This document shows, one piece after another, positions 16,254 to 24,414 of a DNA stretch of 47,544 nucleotides; the stretch's first letter is position 1; every line of letters starts with the position of its first letter. A program made the translations under genes and the position numbers. The notes beneath the pieces were generated by a model. The model saw only the letters and a list, made by a program, of their open reading frames with translations, ran no database searches and had not been told where the DNA came from. The stretch is from Xylophilus sp. (GTDB taxonomy: Bacteria > Pseudomonadota > Gammaproteobacteria > Burkholderiales > Burkholderiaceae_C): assembly GCA_009914555.1 (NCBI GenBank), contig WNDY01000035.1:1-47544 (forward strand), read 5' to 3'.

Positions 16254-17911
16254 GCGGCCTCCAGGGCGGGTTCGACGGCACGGGCCAGCGCGCGGTCGCG
16301 CGCGGCGGTGATGGCATCGGCCGTGGGGCGGCGCCAGCGGGCAGCCACATGCTGGTCGGGGCGCAGCAGGTAGGCGGTGCCGTCCTGCGCGTCGTAGCGC
16401 TGCCAGGCCAGGGCGGTCTCGGCGCGCTGCGGCACGCGCAGCACCGCGACGCCGGCCTCCTCCGCAGCGCGGGCCGCCGCATCGGCCGCCGCGCCGCCGC
16501 CGAACACCAGGGCGGTGAAGCCGCCGCCGCGCAGTGTGCCCAGCAGCCACCGGCCGCCCGCCAGCGGCGCGTCGAGCGCCGGCGCGCCCGGCACGGCCCG
16601 GCCGGCGAAGTGCTCGCCGTCGGGCGTGGCCAGCGGCGAGCCCGCATGCACCGTGGGCGTGGACAGCCGGCCGCTGTTGACCAGCGCGCGGGCGAAGGCA
16701 TGGTCGCGCGCCAGGTGCAGCACCGCGTCGCGGAACAGCCGGCTCACCGGGCTCTTGGGCGTGATGAAGTCGGTGGCGCGGGTGGAGTGGCGGATGTTCT
16801 CGTCGGCCGCCTCCTCGCGCTCGGTGGCGTAGGTATCGAGCAGCGCCGCGGGCGCGTCGCCGCGCAGCACGGCGGCGAGCTTTCCGCCGAGGTTGTCGGC
16901 GTCCTGCACGCCCGAGTTGGCGCCGCGCGCGCCGAACGGCGACACGCCGTGCGCCGCATCGCCTGCGAACAGCACGCGGCCGTGGCGGAAACGGTCCATC
17001 CGCTGGCAGGCGAAGGTGTAGACGCTGGCCCAGACGAGTTCGAAGTCCGCCCCGCGGCCGAGCAGCGCCCGCACGCGCGGCAGGATGCGCTCGGGCCGCT
17101 TCTCGGCATCGGGGTCGGCGTCCCAGCCGAGCTGGAAGTCGATGCGCCAGACGTTGTCGGCCTGCTTGTGCAGCAGCACACTCTGGCCCGGGTGGAACGG
17201 CGGGTCGAACCAGAACCAGCGTTCGGCCGGGAAGCTGGCTTTCATGCGCACGTCGGCAATCAGGAATCGGTCGCGGAAGGTCTGCCCCCTGCTCTCCAGG
17301 CCCAGCAGCTGGCGCAGCGCCGAGCGCGACCCGTCGCAGGCGGCCACGTAGCCGGCGCGCAGGTCGTAGCGGCCTTCGGGCGTCTCGACCGTGAGCGTGG
17401 CCGCGCCTGCGTCCTGCACCAGGCCGACGACCTTGCTCTTCCAGCGGACCTCCAGGTTCGGCAGCTGCGCGGCGCGGGCCGCGAGCTGGCCTTCGACGTA
17501 GTACTGCTGCAGGTTGATGAAGGCCGGGCGCTCGTGGCCGCCCTCGGCCAGCAGGTCGAAACTGTAGACCTGCTGCTCGCCGCAGAACACACGGCCGGTC
17601 TGCCAGGACACGCCCTTGTCCACCATCGGCTGGCCGCAGCCCAGGCGGTCGAACACCTCCAGCGTGCGCTTGGCAAAGCAGATGGCGCGCGAGCCGGTCG
17701 ACAGGCGGCTGTCGTTGTCGAGCAGCACGACGGCCTGCCCACGCTGGGCCAGGTCGATGGCCAGAGCGAGCCCCACCGGGCCGGCGCCGACCACGACGAC
17801 GGGGTGGTGTGCCGGCGCAGGCAGGTCGAAGTCGGCCGGGCGCGCGTAGTCGAACTCCAGGGACTGGAAATCCACGTCGGGTCCGAGCGCAGGCAGATCT
17901 TTCAGATGCAC
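16250..17911 (-). CDS. FAD-dependent aromatic hydroxylase (MhpA/MhaA-like), candidate 3-hydroxyphenylacetate 6-hydroxylase
   Basis: A class A flavoprotein monooxygenase of 553 residues. The Rossmann motif GAGPVG lies at 42-47, a DG motif is present in AACDGSRSALRQLLG, and RVLFAGDAAHGVSPFGARG is the GD/ribityl-binding motif. A C-terminal thioredoxin-like domain is present, as in MhpA/phenol hydroxylase. The start is GTG17911, set by a strong GGAGGAG; the longer frame to 18025 lies outside it. Its position ahead of hmgA-fahA-maiA and coupling to a DUF2783 protein suggest that it produces homogentisate, most simply from 3-hydroxyphenylacetate. A 4-hydroxyphenylacetate 1-hydroxylase or a resorcinol-type enzyme remains possible. 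Confidence 0.85.
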   Translation of the reverse strand: MHLKDLPALGPDVDFQSLEFDYARPADFDLPAPAHHPVVVVGAGPVGLALAIDLAQRGQAVVLLDNDSRLSTGSRAICFAKRTLEVFDRLGCGQPMVDKGVSWQTGRVFCGEQQVYSFDLLAEGGHERPAFINLQQYYVEGQLAARAAQLPNLEVRWKSKVVGLVQDAGAATLTVETPEGRYDLRAGYVAACDGSRSALRQLLGLESRGQTFRDRFLIADVRMKASFPAERWFWFDPPFHPGQSVLLHKQADNVWRIDFQLGWDADPDAEKRPERILPRVRALLGRGADFELVWASVYTFACQRMDRFRHGRVLFAGDAAHGVSPFGARGANSGVQDADNLGGKLAAVLRGDAPAALLDTYATEREEAADENIRHSTRATDFITPKSPVSRLFRDAVLHLARDHAFARALVNSGRLSTPTVHAGSPLATPDGEHFAGRAVPGAPALDAPLAGGRWLLGTLRGGGFTALVFGGGAAADAAARAAEEAGVAVLRVPQRAETALAWQRYDAQDGTAYLLRPDQHVAARWRRPTADAITAARDRALARAVEPALEAA

Positions 17912-17945
17912 GGGTTTGTCTCCTCCGTTGCGCTTGATCTGGCTT

Positions 17946-18914
17946 TCAGCCTTCGAGGGCGTGCCACATTTCCAGGTCGCGCTCCGCGGTCCAGATGCGG
18001 GGGTGCACATGGCCGGTGGCTTCATCGTAGGCGCGCGTCACGTCGAACGGCATGCAGTGGTCGAAGATCACCCAGTGGCCGTAGCGCGGCTTGAGCGCGG
18101 CATAGGTCTCCTGGTAAATCGCCTTCAGGTCCAGCCCGCGCGCCACGCCGTTGTTGACCGTGGTGTAGACGTCGCTCACGAAGGCGCGGGTGTAGGCGAT
18201 GGCCTCGGCCACCTTGGCCTTCGTCTGCAGCGCATCACCGCGGCCCGGCACCAGCTTCTCGAAGCCGAAAGCAGCCAGGCGGTCCAGCGTGGCCGGCCAG
18301 TCCCTAAAGTAGCAGTCGCCGGCGTAGGCGGTGCTCTCGTACTCGACCAGGTCGCCGGCGAAGCAGACCTTCTGGTCCTCGATGTACGCGATCGTGTCGC
18401 CCTTGGTGTGGCCGCGGCCGACCTGGGCGATCCTGACCTCCACCTTGCCGAGCCAGAGGCTCATCCGGCCCTCGAAGGTGAGGGTCGGCCAGGTCAGGCC
18501 GCCGGGCACCGATTCGACGTTGCGGAACAGCCGCGGGAAGCGGCCGATCTCGCTGGCCTTGTCCTGCTCGCCGCGCTCGACGATCAGGTCGTAGGTGTCG
18601 CGGCTGGCGATGACCTGCTCGGCGCCCTCCCTGAAGTAGGCCGCGGCGCCCAGCACCCGCACTGCGTGGTAGTGGCTCAGCAGCACGTACTTGATCGGCT
18701 TGTCGGTCACCGCGCGGATGCGGCGGATCAGGTCCTGCGCCATCGCCGGCGTGGCCTGGGTGTCGACCACCATGACCGCGTCGTCGCCGATGAAGACGCC
18801 GGTGTTCGGGTCGCCCTCGGCCGTATAGGCCCAGGCGTTCTCGGTCAGCTGCACGAAGCTGACCTTCTTCTCTTCGGTATCCGCGTGGGAGACGAATGTC
18901 TTGGGTGTGGCCAT
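17946..18914 (-). CDS. MBL-fold hydrolase with incomplete metal motif
   Basis: A 322-residue metallo-beta-lactamase-fold protein, first gene of the homogentisate operon. Instead of the canonical HxHxDH it has H81-Y82-H83-A84-V85-R86, so the Asp and last His of the second zinc site are missing. The later GRGHTKGD and CFAGDLVEY motifs are kept. As I recall the family, this SHYHAVR variant recurs in relatives, so it is probably a property of the subfamily and not a recent mutation. ATG18914 has TTGGAG ahead of it. It may hydrolyse a lactone or thioester linked to the aromatic pathway, but the reaction is unknown. Confidence 0.8.
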   Translation of the reverse strand: MATPKTFVSHADTEEKKVSFVQLTENAWAYTAEGDPNTGVFIGDDAVMVVDTQATPAMAQDLIRRIRAVTDKPIKYVLLSHYHAVRVLGAAAYFREGAEQVIASRDTYDLIVERGEQDKASEIGRFPRLFRNVESVPGGLTWPTLTFEGRMSLWLGKVEVRIAQVGRGHTKGDTIAYIEDQKVCFAGDLVEYESTAYAGDCYFRDWPATLDRLAAFGFEKLVPGRGDALQTKAKVAEAIAYTRAFVSDVYTTVNNGVARGLDLKAIYQETYAALKPRYGHWVIFDHCMPFDVTRAYDEATGHVHPRIWTAERDLEMWHALEG

Positions 18915-18944
18915 GCAGCGCTCCAATTCGACAATATCTAATGC

Positions 18945-18961
18945 ATCTGATTTAGTCAGAT
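18945..18961. promoter_or_regulatory. Palindrome ATCTGA-N5-TCAGAT, candidate IclR operator
   Basis: A perfect inverted repeat, ATCTGA (18945-18950) and TCAGAT (18956-18961), lies in the AT-rich part of the divergent gap. It is 31 bp upstream of the MBL gene start. Size and position fit an IclR-family operator controlling the homogentisate operon. Confidence 0.5.
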
Positions 18962-19097
18962 AAATTCTGAAGCACCGGCCTGGCCGGCGCACCCTGGGAG
19001 AAACCCGCGGCCACCGACGCTGCCGGCCGGGCAGGCCCGCGCCCTGCGCGGCGCGCGGCAGCCGCGACCCCGCGGCTACACTGCCGCGGCGGCACCT

Positions 19098-19961
19098 TTG
19101 CTCCCTCTCCACCTCGCACGAATCACCTTGGACGACGAAGACATCTCCGGCCCCGGCGGCAAAGAAGAGAAGGCCGCCCGCGGCATCCAGTCGGTCGAGA
19201 CCTCGAGCCAGCTCCTCTCGGCCCTGGCGCGCCATCCGCAGCCGATGGCCCTGGGCGAGCTGGCGCGCGCCGTCGGCATCACCGCGGGCAAGGCGCATCC
19301 GTACATGGTGAGCTTCGCCAAGGTCGGCTTCGTCACCCAGCAGCCGGGCACCGGGCGTTACGAACTCGGGCCGCTGGCGCTGCAGCTGGGTCTGGCGCGG
19401 CTGCAGCGGCTCGACCCGGTGAAGGAGGCGTCGCCGCTGATCGCCGACCTGGCCGCCGAGATCCGCCAGGGCGTGGCCCTGGCCGTGTGGGGCACCTTCG
19501 GCCCGACCATCGTGCGCATGGAGGAGCCCGGCCAGCCGCTGCACGTGAACATGCGCATCGGCACGGTGATGTCGCTGGTCCATACCGCCACCGGCCGGTT
19601 GTTCGCGGCCTATATGGCGCCGGCGCAGATCGCCGATGCGCTGGCGCTGGACGACAGCCCCAGCGTGCATCCGGCCCGCAAATCCGGCCGCCGCGCCACG
19701 CCGGCGCTGCAGGCCGCGGCGCTCGAAGAGATCCGCCGGCACGGTCTCTCGCGCACCCGGAGCCAGCCGATCCCCGGCATCGACGCGCTGTGCGCGCCGG
19801 TGTTCGACAGCGCCGGTCACCTGGTGCTGGGCGTGCTGGCGCTGGGCCCCACAGCCACCTTCGACACCGCGTGGGACGGACCGATCGCCACCGCGCTCAA
19901 GCGCTGCGCCGCACAGGTGTCGCACCAGCTGGGCTACCAGCCTGCTGCACATACCCCCTGA
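19098..19961 (+). CDS. IclR-family regulator of the homogentisate operon
   Basis: A transcription factor with an N-terminal winged helix (residues ~28-85: RGIQSVETSSQLLSALARH, then MALGELARAVGITAGKAHPYM) and a C-terminal IclR effector domain that includes IVRMEEPGQPLHVNMRIGT and PGIDALCAPVFDSAGH. No ATG lies near the expected start. TTG19098 gives 287 residues and TTG19128 gives 277; neither has a clear Shine-Dalgarno. It is divergent from the MBL gene across a gap with a palindrome, so it likely senses an aromatic acid or homogentisate. The TGA is preceded directly by copy 3 of the two-box element, which therefore encodes the last residues. Confidence 0.88.
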   Translation: MLPLHLARITLDDEDISGPGGKEEKAARGIQSVETSSQLLSALARHPQPMALGELARAVGITAGKAHPYMVSFAKVGFVTQQPGTGRYELGPLALQLGLARLQRLDPVKEASPLIADLAAEIRQGVALAVWGTFGPTIVRMEEPGQPLHVNMRIGTVMSLVHTATGRLFAAYMAPAQIADALALDDSPSVHPARKSGRRATPALQAAALEEIRRHGLSRTRSQPIPGIDALCAPVFDSAGHLVLGVLALGPTATFDTAWDGPIATALKRCAAQVSHQLGYQPAAHTP

Positions 19962-20011
19962 TCTGCAACGCTCCAGCGCTCTTTCTACGGGCGCAAGGAG
20001 ACCATACTCTC
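19951..20011. repeat. Two-box intergenic element, copy 3
   Basis: ATACCCCC at 19951-19958, then ATACTCTC at 20004-20011 (one mismatch), again 53 bp apart. The first box ends exactly before the TGA of the IclR gene. The interior has CAGCGC (19974-19979) and GGGCGC (19989-19994), able to pair. Confidence 0.65.
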
Positions 20012-20247
20012 AGATTACGACACAGGCGCCTGTATCCCTTCCAGGACGACCGCCGTGCCGCTGCTCATGTGGCCCTGGCTTTCTTCCCGCGGGCCGCTTG
20101 AAGTCGGCGACGATCCCCTCGACCTCCCTGCCCTGTGCAGAGAGCAACGGGTCGAGCGACCGGCCGGCCGTCTTGAGCGCGGCCGGATCCGCCTCGGATC
20201 CGTCATCCGCCACGCCGCACGGCAGGCGCACAATCGGCCTGGCCACC
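19962..20247. other. 286-bp gap between the IclR and EEP genes
   Basis: The left end is the two-box element. The rest is open on both strands without recognisable similarity. A minus-strand frame of about 99 residues (20010-20309) overlaps the next gene's start and shows no known motif, so I do not call it a gene. Confidence 0.4.
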
Positions 20248-21033
20248 ATGATGATCCGCCATTCGCCCGTCTCCCCCGCCAAGCCCCCGCTCCCTGTTGC
20301 CGGCGGCATCCTGCGGGTGGCAACCTACAACATCCACAAGGGCGTGCAGGGCATGGGCCCCGCGCGCCGGCTGGAGATCCACAACCTGGGCCTGGCCGTC
20401 GAGCAGTTCGATGCCGACATCGTCTGCCTGCAGGAGGTGCGCCGTCTGCACCGCCGCGAGGCGCTGCACTTCGACCGCTGGCCGCAGTCGCCGCAGGCCG
20501 ACTACCTCGCGCCCGAAGGCTACGAGGCCGTCTACCGCACCAACGCCTTCACTCGCCACGGCGAGCACGGCAACGCCCTGCTCTCGCGCTGGCCGGTGCT
20601 GCGCCACACGCACGAGGACATGTCGGACCACCGCTTCGAGCAGCGCGGCCTGCTGCATGCCGAGGTGTCCGTGGAAGGCCGGCCGGTGCACGTGATCGTG
20701 GTGCACCTGGGGCTGATCCCGGGCAGCCGCGTGCGGCAGGTGGCGCAGCTGCAGCGCTTCATCGCGCGCGAGGTGCCGGCCGACGCACGGCTGGTCGTCG
20801 CCGGCGACTTCAACGCCTGGGGCCCGCAGATCCGCCAGACGCTGGCCGCGCACCGGCTGGTGGAGTTCGACGCGCCGGCGCAGGGCCGCACCTTCCCGGC
20901 CCGGCTGCCGGTGGTGCAGCTGGACCACGTCTATGCGCGCGGGCTGGAGCCGGTCGGCGTTGAGGTGCCGCGCGGGCGCCCCTGGTGGCGCATGTCCGAC
21001 CACCTGCCGCTGATCGCGGAATTCCGGCTGTGA
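20248..21033 (+). CDS. Endonuclease/exonuclease/phosphatase (EEP) family protein, YbhP-like
   Basis: About 261 residues of the DNase I-like EEP fold. Conserved pieces are in order: LRVATYNIHKGVQG (Asn), VCLQEVRR (metal-binding Glu), VHLGLIPGSR (catalytic His), VVAGDFNAWG (Asp-x-Asn), LDHVYARG (Asp-His) and SDHLPLIAEF (Asp-His). A complete active site is therefore present. ATG20248 and the adjacent ATG20251 are both possible. It stands 19 bp ahead of clsB, the same order as E. coli ybhP-clsB, where the substrate is likewise uncertain. A phosphodiesterase acting on lipid or nucleotide is likely. Confidence 0.87.
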   Translation: MMIRHSPVSPAKPPLPVAGGILRVATYNIHKGVQGMGPARRLEIHNLGLAVEQFDADIVCLQEVRRLHRREALHFDRWPQSPQADYLAPEGYEAVYRTNAFTRHGEHGNALLSRWPVLRHTHEDMSDHRFEQRGLLHAEVSVEGRPVHVIVVHLGLIPGSRVRQVAQLQRFIAREVPADARLVVAGDFNAWGPQIRQTLAAHRLVEFDAPAQGRTFPARLPVVQLDHVYARGLEPVGVEVPRGRPWWRMSDHLPLIAEFRL

Positions 21034-21052
21034 CGTCCCCCGCGAAAGACTG

Positions 21053-22267
21053 ATGGCGTCCTCCCAAGCGCTGCGCGGCGGCCACCGCATGCGGCTGCTG
21101 CAGGGCTCGGCCGAATACTTCGCCGCCCTCGTCGCCGCGATGGATGCGGCCAAGGTGGACATCGCCTTGGAGACCTATATCTTCGACTGCACCGGCAGCG
21201 CCGCCGCCATCGCCGAGGCGCTGATGCGCGCGGCCCGGCGCGGCGTGCAGGTGCGGCTGGTGGTCGACGGCGTGGGCACCGGCCCGCTGCCCGAACCATG
21301 GCGCACGCGGCTGGCCGCAGCCGGCGTGCAGTGCCGCGTCTACTCGCCGCCGGGACCGCTCGGGCTGCTGCTGCCGCGGCGCTGGCGGCGGCTGCACCGC
21401 AAGCTCTGCGTGGTCGACGGCTGCGTGCTGTTCTGCGGCGGCATCAACGTGCTCGACGACTTCCACGACCCGAACCACGGCGCGCTGGCCGCGCCGCGGC
21501 TGGACTTCGCCGTCGAGGTCGCGGCCGGCCCGGCCGTGGCCGAGGCATGCGACGCGATGGACCAGCTCTGGTGGCGCATGCAGGCCGCCCGGCTCGCGGG
21601 CCGCCGGCAGATGCGCCGGGCGCTGGCCGCGCTGCGCGAGGCCCGCGAGGCCACCGCCGCGCTGCGCGCGGCCCTGCCGCGCGAGGACCAGGGTGTGCAT
21701 GCCGCGCTGGTGCTGCGCGACAACGTGCGCAACCGCCGCCGTATCGAGCGCGTCTACCTGCGCGCCATCGGCCGCGCGCGCGCGGAAGTCACCATCGCCA
21801 ACGCCTACTTCATCCCCGGCGGCAGGCTGCTGCGCGCGCTCGTGGCCGCCGCGCGGCGCGGCGTGCGGGTGCGGCTGCTGCTCCAGGGCCGCTACGAATA
21901 CTTCCTCCAGTACCATGCGGCGCGGCCTGCCTATGGCGCGCTGCTGGCCGCCGGGGTCGAGATCCACGAATACGCGCCGAGCTTCCTGCATGCCAAGGTG
22001 GCGGTGGTGGACGGCCGCTGGGCGACCGTGGGCTCCTCCAACCTCGATCCGCTGAGCCTGCTGCTGGCGCGCGAGGCCAACGTGGTGGTGCGCGACGCGG
22101 GCTTCGCCGCCGACCTGCGCGCGCGGCTGCAGCATGCGATCGAGGCCGAGGGCGTGCGCATGGAGCCCGCCGCCCTCGCCGGCCGCCCCTGGCGCCAGCG
22201 CGCCCGCGACCGCATCGCCTGGGCCTGCGTGCGGCTGGCGCTGTTCGTGACCGGCAACCGCTACTGA
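21053..22267 (+). CDS. clsB: Cardiolipin synthase B
   Basis: A 404-residue phospholipase D-superfamily enzyme that makes cardiolipin at the inner membrane. Two HKD motifs are intact: H115-x-K117 with D122 in HRKLCVVDG, and HAKVAVVDGRWATVGSSNLD in the C-terminal half. There are no N-terminal membrane segments, as in ClsB and unlike ClsA. It follows the YbhP-like gene by 19 bp, so the two are almost surely co-transcribed; the usual third member, ybhN, is absent. The ATG at 21053 has little Shine-Dalgarno and may rely on translation from upstream. Confidence 0.9.
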   Translation: MASSQALRGGHRMRLLQGSAEYFAALVAAMDAAKVDIALETYIFDCTGSAAAIAEALMRAARRGVQVRLVVDGVGTGPLPEPWRTRLAAAGVQCRVYSPPGPLGLLLPRRWRRLHRKLCVVDGCVLFCGGINVLDDFHDPNHGALAAPRLDFAVEVAAGPAVAEACDAMDQLWWRMQAARLAGRRQMRRALAALREAREATAALRAALPREDQGVHAALVLRDNVRNRRRIERVYLRAIGRARAEVTIANAYFIPGGRLLRALVAAARRGVRVRLLLQGRYEYFLQYHAARPAYGALLAAGVEIHEYAPSFLHAKVAVVDGRWATVGSSNLDPLSLLLAREANVVVRDAGFAADLRARLQHAIEAEGVRMEPAALAGRPWRQRARDRIAWACVRLALFVTGNRY

Positions 22268-22286
22268 CGAACCGGCGCCGGGTTCG
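22268..22286. terminator. Stem-loop between convergent clsB and RidA genes
   Basis: CGAACC (22268-22273) pairs with GGTTCG (22281-22286), beginning directly after the clsB stop and ending 5 bp before the RidA stop. No T-run on either side, so it may act only as a 3'-end stabiliser for both transcripts. Confidence 0.4.
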
Positions 22287-22290
22287 CGCG

Positions 22291-22644
22291 TTACGCGACG
22301 GCAGCCGTCACGATGATTTCCACCAGAATGTCCTCGGCTCCCATGTCGCACTGCGCCGTGGCGCGTGTGGGAGCGGCACCCGGCGCCGTCCACGCGTCCC
22401 ACACAGCGTTCATCCCGGCGAAGTCGCGCTCCAGATTCTTGATCCAGATCTGGGCGGTCAGGAGGCGGCTCTTGTCGGTACCCGCTTCGGCCAGGAATTT
22501 TTCGATCTTGGCCAGCGTCTGCCGGGTCTGGCCCTGAATGTCCTGGCCGCGGTCGTCGGCCGTCTGGCCCCCGACGAACACCATGTTGTTGTAGACCACG
22601 GCCCGCGAGCGGCGGGCGTCGGTTGCGATGCGTTGGATTTCCAT
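22291..22644 (-). CDS. RidA-family imine/enamine deaminase
   Basis: A 117-residue protein of the Rid (YjgF/YER057c/UK114) family, which hydrolyses reactive enamines and imines to keto acids. The key arginine is present (R94 in PTRATAQC), as is the early GGQT loop. It is the last gene of a run with an FAD amino-acid/amine dehydrogenase, whose direct product would be an imine, so a local clean-up or second-step role is a natural reading. It has only one conserved Arg/Glu set, and its Rid subgroup cannot be assigned with certainty. Confidence 0.87.
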   Translation of the reverse strand: MEIQRIATDARRSRAVVYNNMVFVGGQTADDRGQDIQGQTRQTLAKIEKFLAEAGTDKSRLLTAQIWIKNLERDFAGMNAVWDAWTAPGAAPTRATAQCDMGAEDILVEIIVTAAVA

Positions 22645-22676
22645 GATTGATTTCTCCAGGTGGATGGCGGAAGGCG

Positions 22677-24068
22677 TTATTCGATACTGGCGAGTTCACC
22701 CAGCGTGACGGGCTTGATGGGCGGCCGGATCCGGTAGTAGCCGACTTCCTGCGGGCCCACGCGCCGCTCGCTCGCGATCACCTCGGTGACCGTCAGGCCG
22801 CACAGGCGCCCCTGGCAGGGGCCCATGCCGCAGCGGCCGAATGCCTTGGTCTGGTTCGGACCCAGGCAGCCGACTTCCACGTACTTCCTGATCTGCCCAG
22901 CGGTGACTTCTTCGCAGCGGCACACCGTGACCTTGTCGTCGGCCGGTATGCGGTGTTCGTCCTTCGGGCGGTAGAGGGCGTCCAGGAAGGACCTGATGCG
23001 GGTGTTTTTCCGCAGGTCACTCCACACCGCATCCTCGTCGACCTTGCGGGCCGCCGCGGACGCCCCGTCCAGCCGGACCGCGATGGCCAGCGCGGCCAGC
23101 CTCCCTTGCTGAGCCGATGCCTTGGCCCCGACGATGCCCCGGCTGTCTCCGGCAATGTAGATGCCGGTCTGTTCGATCTGGCCGTGGCTGTCGGTCACCG
23201 GAACCCAGCACAGCTGCCGCTCGTCCCAGCGATGCTCGGCCTGCAGCGCCCAGCTCAGCTGGGTATTGGGCACGACGACCCCCTGGTGCAGCAGCACCAG
23301 GGAAGCCTCGATGCGCTCGCTGCGCCCGTTGCGCACGAAGGTGATCGCCTGCGCCCGCTCCTGGCCTTCGATGGCGAACGAATGCGCCCCGGCGTAAGTC
23401 CGCACGCCGTGCGCGCGAATCTTGCGCAGCATGCCCGCGCCCTTGCGAAGGTCCTTCCATCCGCGCAGGGCACCGAACAGGTGGGGCACGGCCCGCCAGT
23501 AATCGCCAGCGCCCGTCGTGTGGACCAGCGCGGAGATCCTGACTCCCGCATCCAGATACTGCTGCGCCAGCAGCAGGAGCAAGGGGCCGCAGCCGGCCAG
23601 CACCACGGGCTCGCGAGGTATGGCGCCGGCGGCCTTGTAGAGAATCTGGCCCGCGCCCGCGCCCATGACGCCGGGCAGCGTCCAACCTGGAATGGGAAAA
23701 GGCCGCTCCATCGCGCCGCTCGCCAGCACGAGGCTGCGCCCGCGGATCGTGCGGCTGCCGCCGTCCTGGAGGTAGGAGACCGTCCTGTCCCTGCCGACGT
23801 TCCACACCGCCGCGTCCGCCACGTGGACGGCGCCGCTGGCGGCGAACGCCTCGGCCAACGCGGCGCCCGCCGCGTAATCCGGTCCCAGCACCTCGCGCCG
23901 GCGTCGCGTGGCCTCTTCGATGGCACGGTAGATCTGCCCGCCCACCCGCCGCTGCTCGTCGAGAACCGCCACCGACAGTCCGCACCTGCGCGCCTGGACG
24001 GCCGCGGAAAGCCCTGCGGGGCCCGCGCCGACGACCACCACGTCAAACAATTGAATACCCGTTTCCAT
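22677..24068 (-). CDS. FAD/NAD(P)-binding oxidoreductase with C-terminal 2Fe-2S domain (HcnB/OoxA-like subunit)
   Basis: About 463 residues. The N-terminal Rossmann fold VVVVGAGPAGLSAAV is followed by a second dinucleotide segment (VVLAGCGPLLLLLA). The C-terminus is a BFD-like domain with CRCEEVTAGQIR and, about 30 residues later, CGMGPCQGRLC, giving the four cysteines expected for a 2Fe-2S cluster. This matches the alpha subunit of opine, cyanide-forming glycine (HcnB) or D-hydroxyproline dehydrogenases. ATG24068 lies 1 bp after the stop of the 2Fe-2S subunit gene. It should pass electrons from the substrate-oxidising subunit towards the respiratory chain. Confidence 0.87.
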   Translation of the reverse strand: METGIQLFDVVVVGAGPAGLSAAVQARRCGLSVAVLDEQRRVGGQIYRAIEEATRRRREVLGPDYAAGAALAEAFAASGAVHVADAAVWNVGRDRTVSYLQDGGSRTIRGRSLVLASGAMERPFPIPGWTLPGVMGAGAGQILYKAAGAIPREPVVLAGCGPLLLLLAQQYLDAGVRISALVHTTGAGDYWRAVPHLFGALRGWKDLRKGAGMLRKIRAHGVRTYAGAHSFAIEGQERAQAITFVRNGRSERIEASLVLLHQGVVVPNTQLSWALQAEHRWDERQLCWVPVTDSHGQIEQTGIYIAGDSRGIVGAKASAQQGRLAALAIAVRLDGASAAARKVDEDAVWSDLRKNTRIRSFLDALYRPKDEHRIPADDKVTVCRCEEVTAGQIRKYVEVGCLGPNQTKAFGRCGMGPCQGRLCGLTVTEVIASERRVGPQEVGYYRIRPPIKPVTLGELASIE

Positions 24069-24069
24069 A

Positions 24070-24414
24070 TCAGCCTTCCGCGCTCGCGACATTCAACGCG
24101 GACGCGCCCTTCTGCCGCTTGATGGCCATGCCGTCGCGCACCTGTGTCAGGCACGACTGGCGACTCGGACGGCCGTCGATTTCCACGAGGCATTCAAAAC
24201 ACACGCCCATCATGCAATAGGGCGCGCGCGGCGATGCCGACACGGGCGTCGACCTGAATGTGCGCACGCCCGACATCAGAAGTGCCGATGCCACACTGGT
24301 GCCGGCAGGAACATCCAGAGGCTGTCCATCGAAATAGATGCGGACCTTCTCGCCGCCGGAGCCCGCCTCCGCCACGAAAAGAGAAACGCCTTTTTCTTCA
24401 AACTCAGTGTGCAT
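24070..24414 (-). CDS. 2Fe-2S small subunit (HcnA/OoxC-like)
   Basis: A 114-residue ferredoxin-like subunit with the fold YFDGQPLDVPAGTSVASALL and the cysteines in YCMMGVCFECLVEIDG plus RQSCL, a 2Fe-2S arrangement typical of Fer2_4 proteins. ATG24414 overlaps the 3' end of the oxidase subunit gene by 11 bp, and the next gene begins 1 bp after its stop, so the three form one translationally linked enzyme. The upstream part of the frame (to 24519) lies inside the oxidase gene and is not coding. Confidence 0.88.
   Translation of the reverse strand: MHTEFEEKGVSLFVAEAGSGGEKVRIYFDGQPLDVPAGTSVASALLMSGVRTFRSTPVSASPRAPYCMMGVCFECLVEIDGRPSRQSCLTQVRDGMAIKRQKGASALNVASAEG

Noticed and set aside
16038..16550. 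A longer 170-residue frame for the DUF2783 protein
   Set aside because: The extension overlaps the FAD hydroxylase and has Arg-rich shadow composition. The ATG at 16253 starts the family domain and gives a standard ATGA overlap.
20010..20309. Minus-strand ORF of 99 residues in the IclR-EEP gap
   Set aside because: No motif recognised, overlaps the EEP start and the two-box element. Coding potential cannot be shown without a database search.
24055..24062. A further ATACCC box near 24055, and one near 5392
   Set aside because: Both match only ATACCC, lie inside genes, and have no partner 53 bp away.
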